NCBI GenBank assembly: GCA_963932145.1
Contig: OZ010603.1
Coordinates: 82,547,255 to 82,611,254, forward strand
Direction of reading: 5' to 3'
Length of the DNA: 64,000 nt
Source: Acanthosepion lycidas
Taxonomy: Eukaryota > Mollusca > Cephalopoda > Sepiida > Sepiidae
This document shows, one piece after another, positions 50,751 through 61,510 of the stretch (position 1 is the first letter of the stretch; each line of letters starts with the position of its first letter). The translations under genes were made by a program, and so were the position numbers. The notes beneath the pieces were generated by a model that saw nothing but the letters and a program-made list of their open reading frames with translations, did not search any database and was not told the origin of the DNA.

Positions 50751-53700
50751 TGAGTCTCATCAGTCGGATTTCAGTGAAAAATTGTGTGGACATAAAGTGG
50801 GTGGTCACAGTTTATTTCTCTACTCTTGCCATTCATATTTATATTTCCATTCTTTAATTTAGCATTAGGACAGGCCATTAACTCATTTATAATCTGCCTA
50901 AAAATATTTCATATCCAAATTCATGGAAGAAGAGCAGCATGCAAATAATTGAGTCTCATCAGTCGGATTTCACTCAAAAATTGTGTGGACATAAAGTGGG
51001 TGATCACAGTTTATTTCTCTACTCTTTGCCATTCATATTTATATTTCCATTCTATAATTTAGCATTCGGACAGGCCATTAACACATTTATAATCTGCCTA
51101 AAAATATTTCATATCCAAATTCATGGAAGAAGAGCAGCATGCAAATAATTGAGTCTCATCAGTCGGATTTCAGTGAAAAATTGTGTGGACATAAAGTGGG
51201 TGGTCGCAGTTTATTTCTCTACTCTTTGCCATTCATATTTATATTTCCATTCTTTAATTTAGCATTAGGACAGGCCATTAACTCATTTATAATCTGCCTA
51301 AAAATATTTCATATCCAAATTCATGGAAGAAGAGCAGCATGGAAATAATTGAGTCTCATCAGTCGGATTTCAGTGAAAAATTGTGTGGACATAAAGTGGG
51401 TGGTCACAGTTTATTTCTCTACTCTTGCCATTCATATTTATATTTCCATTCTTTAATTTAGCATTAGGACAGGCCATTAACTCATTTATAATCTGCCTAA
51501 AAATATTTCATATGCAAATTCATGGAAGAAGAGCAGCATGCAAATAATTGAGTCTCATCAGTCGGATTTCAGTGAAAAATTGTGTGGACATAAAGTGGGT
51601 GATCACAGTTTATTTCTCTACTCTTTGCCATTCATATTTATATTTCCATTCTATAATTTAGCATTAGGACAGGCCATTAACACATTTATAATCTGCCTAA
51701 AAATATTTCATATGCAAATTCATGGAAGAAGAGCAGCATGCAAATAATTGAGTCTCATCAGTCGGATTTCAGTGAAAAATTGTGTGGACATAAAGTGGGT
51801 GATCACAGTTTATTTCTCTACTCTTTGCCATTCATATTTATATTTCCATTTTTAATTTAGCATTAGGACAGGCCATTAACTCATTTATAATCTGCCTAAA
51901 AATATTTCATATCCAAATTCATGGAAGAAGAGCAGCATGCAAATAATTGAGTCTCATCAGTCGGATTTCACTCAAAAATTGTGTGGACATAAAGTGGGTG
52001 ATCACAGTTTATTTCTCTACTCTTTGCCATTCATATTTATATTTCCATTCTATAATTTAGCATTAGGACAGGCCATTAACTCATTTATAATCTGCCTAAA
52101 AATATTTCATATCCAAATTCATGGAAGAAGAGCAGCATGCAAATAATTGAGTCTCATCAGTCGGATTTCAGTCAAAAATTGTGTGGACATAAAGTGGGTG
52201 ATCACAGTTTATTTCTCTACTCTTTGCCATTCATATTTATATTTCCATTCTATAATTTAGCATTCGGACAGGCCATTAACACATTTATAATCTGCCTAAA
52301 AATATTTCATATCCAAATTCATGGAAGAAGAGCAGCATGCAAATAATTGAGTCTCATCAGTCGGATTTCAGTGAAAAATTGTGTGGACATAAAGTGGGTG
52401 GTCGCAGTTTATTTCTCTACTCTTTGCTATTCATATTTATATTTCCATTCTTTAATTTAGCATTAGGACAGGCCATTAACTCATTTATAATCTGCCTAAA
52501 AATATTTCATATCCAAATTCATGGAAGAAGAGCAGCATGCAAATAATTGAGTTTCATCAGTCGGATTTCAGTGAAAAATTGTGTGGACATAAAGTGGGTG
52601 GTCGCAGTTTATTTCTCTACTCTTTGCCATTCATATTTATATTTCCATTCTTTAATTTAGCATTAGGACAGGCCATTAACTCATGTATAATCTGCCTAAA
52701 AATATTTCATATCCAAATTCATGGAAGAAGAGCAGCATGCAAATAATTGAGTCTCATCAGTCGGATTTCAGTGAAAAATTGTGTGGACATAAAGTGGGTG
52801 ATCAGAGTTTATTTCTCTACTCTTTGCCATTCATATTTATATTTCCATTCTTTAATTTAGCATTAGGACAGGCCATTAACTCATTTATAATCTGCCTAAA
52901 AATATTTCATATCCAAATCCATGGAAGAAGAGCAGCATGCAAATAATTGAGTCTCATCAGTCGGATTTCAGTGAAAAATTGTGTGGACATAAAGTGGGTG
53001 ATCACAGTTTATTTCTCTACTCTTTGCCATTCACATTTCCATTCTTTAATTTAGCATTAGAACAGGCCATTAACTCATTTATAATCTGATTAAAAATATT
53101 TCATATCCAAATTCATGGAAGAAGAGCAGCATGCAAATAATTGAGTCTCATGAGTCGGATTTCAGTGAAAAATTGTGTGGACATAAAGTGGGAGATCACA
53201 GTTTATTTCTCTACTCTTTGCCATTCACATTTACATTTCCTTTCTTTAATTTAGCATTAGGACAGGCCATTAACTCATTTATAATCTGCCTGAAAATATT
53301 TCATATGAAAATTCATGGATGAAGAGCAGCATGCAAATAATTGAGTCTCATGAGTCGGATTTCAGTGAAAAATTGTGTGGACATAAAGTGGGTGATCAGA
53401 GTTTATTTCTCTACTCTTTGCCATTCATATTTATATTTCCATTCTATAATTTAGCATTAGGACAGGCCATTAACTCATTTATAATCTGCCTAAAAATATT
53501 TCATATCCAAATCCATGGAAGAAGAGCAGCATGCAAATAATTGAGTCTCATCAGTCGGATTTCAGTGAAAAATTGTGTGGACATAAAGTGGGTGATCACA
53601 GTTTATTTCTCTACTCTTGCCATTCATATTTATATTTCCATTCTATAATTTAGCATTAGGACAGGCCATTAACTCATTTATAATCTGCCTAAAAATATTT

Positions 53701-54129
53701 CATATCCAAATCCATGGAAGAAGAGCAGCATGCAAATAATTGAGTCTCATCAGTCGGATTTCAGTGAAAAATTGTGTGGACATAAAGTGGGTGGTCACAG
53801 TTTATTTCTTTACTCTTGCCATTCATATTTATATTTCCATTCTATAATTTAGCATTAGGACAGGCCATTAACACATTTATAATCTGCCTAAAAATATTTC
53901 ATATGCAAATTCATGGAAGAAGAGCAGCATGCAAATAACTGAGTCTCATCAGTCGGATTTCAGTGAAAAATTGTGTGGACATAAAGTGGGTGGTCACAGT
54001 TTATTTCTCTACTCTTTGCCATTCATATTTATATTTCCATTCTTTAATTTAGCATTAGGACAGGCCATTAACTCATTTATAATCTGCCTAAAAATATTTC
54101 ATATCCAAATTCATGGAAGAAGAGCAGCA

Positions 54130-57100
54130 TGCAAATAATTGAGTCTCATCAGTCGGATTTCAGTGAAAAATTGTGTGGACATAAAGTGGGTGGTCGCAGT
54201 TTATTTCTCTACTCTTTGCTATTCATATTTATATTTCCATTCTTTAATTTAGCATTAGGACAGGCCATTAACTCATTTATAATCTGCCTAAAAATATTTC
54301 ATATCCAAATTCATGGAAGAAGAGCAGCATGCAAATAATTGAGTTTCATCAGTCGGATTTCAGTGAAAAATTGTGTGGACATAAAGTGGGTGGTCACAGT
54401 TTATTTCTCTACTCTTTGCCATTCATATTTATATTTCCATTCTTTAATTTAGCATTAGGACAGGCCATTAACTCATGTATAATCTGCCTAAAAATATTTC
54501 ATATCCAAATTCATGGAAGAAGAGCAGCATGCAAATAATTGAGTCTCATCAGTCGGATTTCAGTGAAAAATTGTGTGGACATAAAGTGGGTGATCAGAGT
54601 TTATTTCTCTACTCTTTGCCATTCATATTTATATTTCCATTCTATAATTTAGCATTAGGAAAGGCCATTAACACATTTATAATCTGCCTAAAAATATTTC
54701 CTATCCAAATTCATGGAAGAAGAGCCCCATGCAAATAATTGAGTCTCATCAGTCGGATTTCAGTGAAAAATTGTGTGAACATAAAGTGGGTGGTCGCAGT
54801 TTATTTCTCTTCTCTTTGCCATTGATATTTATATTTCCATTCTTTAATTTAGCATTAGGACAGGCCATTAACTCATTTATAATCTGCCTAAAAATATTTC
54901 ATATCCAAATTCATGGAAGAAGAGCAGCATGCAAATAATTGAGTCTCATCAGTCGGATTTCAGTGAAAAATTGTGTGGACATAAAGTGGGTGGTCACAGT
55001 TTATTTCTCTAATCTTGCCATTCATATTTATATTTCCATTCTTTAATTTAGCATTAGGACAGGCCATTAACTCATTTATAATCTGCCTAAAAATATTTCA
55101 TATCCAAATTCATGGAAGAAGAGCAGCATGCAAATAATTGAGTCTCATCAGTCGGATTTCAGTGAAAAATTGTGTGGACATAAAGTGGGTGGTCGCAGTT
55201 TATTTCTCTACTCTTGCCATTCATATTTATATTTCCATTCTATAATTTAGCATTAGGACTGGCCATTAACTCATTTATAATCTGCCTAAAAATATTTCAT
55301 ATCGAAATCCATGGAAGAAGAGCAGCATGCAAATAATTGAGTCTCATCAGTCGGATTTCAGTGAAAAATTGTGTGGACATAAAGTGGGTTATCACAGTTT
55401 ATTTCTCTACTCTTGCCATTCATATTTATATTTCCATTCTATAATTTAGCATTAGGACAGGCCATTAACTCATTTATAATCTGCCTAAAAATATTTTATA
55501 TCCAAATCCATGGAAGAAGAGCAGCATGCAAATAATTGAGTCTCATCAGTCGGATTTCAGTGAAAAATTGTGTGGACATAAAGTGGGTGGTCACAGTTTA
55601 TTTCTCTACTCTTGCCATTCATGTTTATATTTCCAATCTATAATTTAGCATTAGGACAGGCCATTATGTCATTTATAATCAGCCTAAAAATATTTCCTAT
55701 CCAAATTCATGGAAGAAGAGCAGCATGCAAATAATTGAGTCTCATTAGTCGGATTTCATTGAAAAATTGTGTGGACATAAAGTGGGTAATCACAGTTTAT
55801 TTCTCTACTCTTTGCCATTCATATTTATATTTCCATTCTATAATTTAGCATTAGGACAGGCCATTAACTCATTTATAATCTGCCTAAAAATATTTCCTAT
55901 CCAAATTCATGGAAGAAGAGCAGCATGCAAATAATTGAGTCTCATTAGTCGGATTTCAGTGAAAAATTATGTGGACATAAAGTGGGTGGTCACAGTTTAT
56001 TTCTCTACTCTTGCCATTCATATTTATATTTCCATTCTATAATTTAGCATTAGGACAGGCCATTAACTCATTTATAATCTGCCTAAATATATTTCTTATC
56101 CAAATTCATGGAAGAAGTGCAGCATGCAAATAATTGAGTCTCATTAGTCGGATTTCAGTGAAAAATTGTGTGGACACAAAGTGGGTGATCACAGTTTATT
56201 TCTCTACTCTTTGTCATTCATATTTATATTTCCATTCTATAATTTAGCCTTAGGACAGGCCATAAACTCATTTATAATCTGCCTAAAAATATTTCCTATC
56301 CAAATTCATGGAAGAAGAGCAGCATGCAAATAATTGAGTCTCATCAGTCGGATTTCAGTGAAAAATTGTGTGGACATAAAGTGGGTGGTCGCAGTTTATT
56401 TCTCTACTCTTTGCCATTCATATTTATATTTCCATTCTATAATTTAGCATTAGGACAGGCCATTAACACATTTATAATCTGCCTAAAAATATTTCATATC
56501 CAAATTCATGGAAGAAGAGCAGCATGCAAATAATTGAGTCTCATCAGTCGGATTTCAGTGAAAAATTGTGTGGACATAAAGTGGGTGGTCGCAGTTTATT
56601 TCTCTACTCTTTGCCATTCATATTTATATTTCCATTCTTTAATTTAGCATTAGGACAGGCCATTAACTCATTTATAATCTGCCTAAAAATATTTCATATC
56701 CAAATTCATGGAAGAAGAGCAGCATGCAAATAATTGAGTCTCATCAGTCGGATTTCAGTGAAAAATTGTGTGGACATAAAGTGGGTGGTCACAGTTTATT
56801 TCTCTACTCTTGCCATTCATATTTATATTTCCATTCTTTAATTTAGCATTAGGACAGGCCATTAAATCATTTATAATCTGCCTAAAATTATTTCATATCC
56901 AAATTCATGGAAGAAGAGCAGCATGCAAATAATTGAGTCTCATCAGTCGGATTTCAGTCAAAAATTGTGTGGACATAAAGTGGGTGATCACAGTTTATTT
57001 CTCTACTCTTTGCCATTCATATTTATATTTCCATTCTATAATTTAGCATTAGGACAGGCCATTATGTCATTTATAATCTGCCTAAAAATATTTCCTATCC

Positions 57101-57720
57101 AAATTCATGGAAGAAGAGCAGCATGCAAATAATTGAGTCTCATCAGTCGGATTTCAGTGAAAAATTGTGTGGACATAAAGTGGGTGATCACAGTTTATTT
57201 CTCTACTCTTTGCCATTCATATTTATATTTCCATTCTATAATTTAGCATTAGGACAGGCCATTAACACATTTATAATCTGCCTAAAAATATTTCATATCC
57301 AAATTCATGGAAGAAGAGCAGCATGCAAATAATTGAGTCTCATCAGTCGGATTTCAGTGAAAAATTGTGTGGACATAAAGTGGGTGGTCGCAGTTTATTT
57401 CTCTACTCTTTGCCATTCATATTTATATTTCCATTTTTAATTTAGCATTAGGACAGGCCATTATGTCATTTATAATCTGCCTAAAAATATTTCCTATCCA
57501 AATTCATGGACGAAGAGTATCATGCAAATAATTGAGTCTCATCAGTCGGATTTCAGTGAAAAATTGTGTGGACATAAAGTGGGTTATCACAGTTTATTTC
57601 TCTACTCTTTGCCATTCATATTTATATTTCCATTCTATAATTTAGCCTTAGGACAGGCCATTAACTCATTTATAATCTGCCTAAAAATATTTCATATCCA
57701 AATTCATAGAAGAAGAGCAG
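54130..57720 (+). repeat. Type B higher-order unit, copy 1 (about 3.6 kb)
   Basis: This is an ordered series of about 18 variant monomers that repeats from about 57,722. The shift is 3593 bp over its first ~0.98 kb. It is 4190 bp between about 55.1 and 56.7 kb (for example AGGACTGGCC at 55,256 and 59,446, and GAAGAAGTGCAGC at 56,111 and 60,301). It is 3991 bp from about 56.92 kb. Three extra monomers and one missing monomer in copy 2 explain these steps. The first monomers also match 52.34-52.80 kb (shift 1792 bp). Confidence 0.9.
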
Positions 57721-60700
57721 CATGCAAATAATTGAGTGTCATCAGTCGGATTTCAGTGAAAAATTGTGTGGACATAAAGTGGGTGGTCGCAGTTTATTTC
57801 TCTACTCTTTGCTATTCATATTTATATTTCCATTCTTTAATTTAGCATTAGGACAGGCCATTAACTCATTTATAATCTGCCTAAAAATATTTCATATCCA
57901 AATTCATGGAAGAAGAGCAGCATGCAAATAATTGAGTTTCATCAGTCGGATTTCAGTGAAAAATTGTGTGGACATAAAGTGGGTGGTCACAGTTTATTTC
58001 TCTACTCTTTGCCATTCATATTTATATTTCCATTCTTTAATTTAGCATTAGGACAGGCCATTAACTCATGTATAATCTGCCTAAAAATATTTCATATCCA
58101 AATTCATGGAAGAAGAGCAGCATGCAAATAATTGAGTCTCATCAGTCGGATTTCAGTGAAAAATTGTGTGGACATAAAGTGGGTGATCAGAGTTTATTTC
58201 TCTACTCTTTGCCATTCATATTTATATTTCCATTCTATAATTTAGCATTAGGAAAGGCCATTAACACATTTATAATCTGCCTAAAAATATTTCCTATCCA
58301 AATTCATGGAAGAAGAGCCCCATGCAAATAATTGAGTCTCATCAGTCGGATTTCAGTGAAAAATTGTGTGAACATAAAGTGGGTGGTCGCAGTTTATTTC
58401 TCTTCTCTTTGCCATTGATATTTATATTTCCATTCTTTAATTTAGCATTAGGACAGGCCATTAACTCATTTATAATCTGCCTAAAAATATTTCATATCCA
58501 AATTCATGGAAGAAGAGCAGCATGCAAATAATTGAGTCTCATCAGTCGGATTTCAGTGAAAAATTGTGTGGACATAAAGTGGGTGGTCACAGTTTATTTC
58601 TCTAATCTTGCCATTCATATTTATATTTCCATTCTTTAATTTAGCATTAGGACAGGCCATTAACTCATTTATAATCTGCCTAAAAATATTTCATATCCAA
58701 ATCCATGGAAGAAGAGCAGCATGCAAATAATTGAGTCTCAACAGTCGGATTTCAGTGAAAAATTGTGTGGACATAAAGTGGGTGATCACAGTTTATTTCT
58801 CTACTCTTGCCATTCATATTTATATTTCCATTCTATAATTTAGCATTAGGACAGGCCATTAACTCATTTATAATCTGCCTAAAAATATTTCATATCCAAA
58901 TCCATGGAAGAAGAGCAGCATGCAAATAATTGAGTCTCATCAGTCGGATTTCAGTGAAAAATTGTGTGGACATAAAGTGGGTGGTCACAGTTTATTTCTT
59001 TACTCTTGCCATTCATATTTATATTTCCATTCTATAATTTAGCATTAGGACAGGCCATTAACTCATTTATAATCGGCCTAAAAATATTTCCTATCCAAAT
59101 TCATGGAAGAAGAGCAGCATGCAAATAATTGAGTCTCATTAGTCGGATTTCAGTGAAAAATTGTGTGGACATAAAGTGGGTGGTCACAGTTTATTTCTCT
59201 ACTCTTGCCATTGATATTTATATTTCCATTCTTTAATTTAGCATTAGGACAGGCCATTAACTCATTTATAATCTGCCTAAAAATATTTCATATCCAAATT
59301 CATGGAAGAAGAGCAGCATGCAAATAATTGAGTCTCATCAGTCGGATTTCAGTGAAAAATTGTGTGGACATAAAGTGGGTGGTCGCAGTTTATTTCTCTA
59401 CTCTTGCCATTCATATTTATATTTCCATTCTATAATTTAGCATTAGGACTGGCCATTAACTCATTTATAATCTGCCTAAAAATATTTCATATCGAAATCC
59501 ATGGAAGAAGAGCAGCATGCAAATAATTGAGTCTCATCAGTCGGATTTCAGTGAAAAATTGTGTGGACATAAAGTGGGTTATCACAGTTTATTTCTCTAC
59601 TCTTGCCATTCATATTTATATTTCCATTCTATAATTTAGCATTAGGACAGGCCATTAACTCATTTATAATCTGCCTAAAAATATTTTATATCCAAATCCA
59701 TGGAAGAAGAGCAGCATGCAAATAATTGAGTCTCATCAGTCGGATTTCAGTGAAAAATTGTGTGGACATAAAGTGGGTGGTCACAGTTTATTTCTCTACT
59801 CTTGCCATTCATGTTTATATTTCCAATCTATAATTTAGCATTAGGACAGGCCATTATGTCATTTATAATCTGCCTAAAAATATTTCCTATCCAAATTCAT
59901 GGAAGAAGAGCAGCATGCAAATAATTGAGTCTCATTAGTCGGATTTCATTGAAAAATTGTGTGGACATAAAGTGGGTAATCACAGTTTATTTCTCTACTC
60001 TTTGCCATTCATATTTATATTTCCATTCTATAATTTAGCATTAGGACAGGCCATTAACTCATTTATAATCTGCCTAAAAATATTTCCTATCCAAATTCAT
60101 GGAAGAAGAGCAGCATGCAAATAATTGAGTCTCATTAGTCGGATTTCAGTGAAAAATTATGTGGACATAAAGTGGGTGGTCACAGTTTATTTCTCTACTC
60201 TTGCCATTCATATTTATATTTCCATTCTATAATTTAGCATTAGGACAGGCCATTAACTCATTTATAATCTGCCTAAAAATATTTCTTATCCAAATTCATG
60301 GAAGAAGTGCAGCATGCAAATAATTGAGTCTCATTAGTCGGATTTCAGTGAAAAATTGTGTGGACACAAAGTGGGTGATCACAGTTTATTTCTCTACTCT
60401 TTGTCATTCATATTTATATTTCCATTCTATAATTTAGCCTTAGGACAGGCCATAAACTCATTTATAATCTGCCTAAAAATATTTCCTATCCAAATTCATG
60501 GAAGAAGAGCAGCATGCAAATAATTGAGTCTCATCAGTCGGATTTCAGTGAAAAATTGTGTGGACATAAAGTGGGTGGTCGCAGTTTATTTCTCTACTCT
60601 TTGCCATTCATATTTATATTTCCATTCTATAATTTAGCATTAGGACAGGCCATTAACACATTTATAATCTGCCTAAAAATATTTCATATCCAAATTCATG

Positions 60701-61510
60701 GAAGAAGAGCAGCATGCAAATAATTGAGTCTCATCAGTCGGATTTCAGTGAAAAATTGTGTGGACATAAAGTGGGTGGTCGCAGTTTATTTCTCTACTCT
60801 TTGCCATTCATATTTATATTTCCATTCTTTAATTTAGCATTAGGACAGGCCATTCACTCATTTATAATCTGCCTAAAAATATTTCATATCCAAATTCATG
60901 GAAGAAGAGCAGCATGCAAATAATTGAGTCTCATCAGTCGGATTTCAGTCAAAAATTGTGTGGACATAAAGTGGGTGATCACAGTTTATTTCTCTACTCT
61001 TTGCCATTCATATTTATATTTCCATTCTATAATTTAGCATTAGGACAGGCCATTATGTCATTTATAATCTGCCTAAAAATATTTCCTATCCAAATTCATG
61101 GAAGAAGAGCAGCATGCAAATAATTGAGTCTCATCAGTCGGATTTCAGTGAAAAATTGTGTGGACATAAAGTGGGTGATCACAGTTTATTTCTCTACTCT
61201 TTGCCATTCATATTTATATTTCCATTCTATAATTTAGCATTAGGACAGGCCATTAACACATTTATAATCTGCCTAAAAATATTTCATATCCAAATTCATG
61301 GAAGAAGAGCAGCATGCAAATAATTGAGTCTCATCAGTCGGATTTCAGTGAAAAATTGTGTGGACATAAAGTGGGTGGTCGCAGTTTATTTCTCTACTCT
61401 TTGCCATTCATATTTATATTTCCATTTTTAATTTAGCATTAGGACAGGCCATTATGTCATTTATAATCTGCCTAAAAATATTTCCTATCCAAATTCATGG
61501 ACGAAGAGTA
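57721..61510 (+). repeat. Type B higher-order unit, copy 2 (about 3.8 kb)
   Basis: This is the tandem duplicate of 54.13-57.72 kb. It shares TTGTGTGAACATAAAG, CTCTAATCTTGCC, GGACTGGCC, GGGTTATCACAG, CATGTTTATATTTCCAATC, TTTCATTGAAAAATTG, GTGGACACAAAG, TTTGTCATTC and CCATTTTTAATTT in the same order. Relative to copy 1 it has three more monomers near 58.7-59.3 kb and lacks the one equivalent to about 56.73-56.92 kb. Confidence 0.9.
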
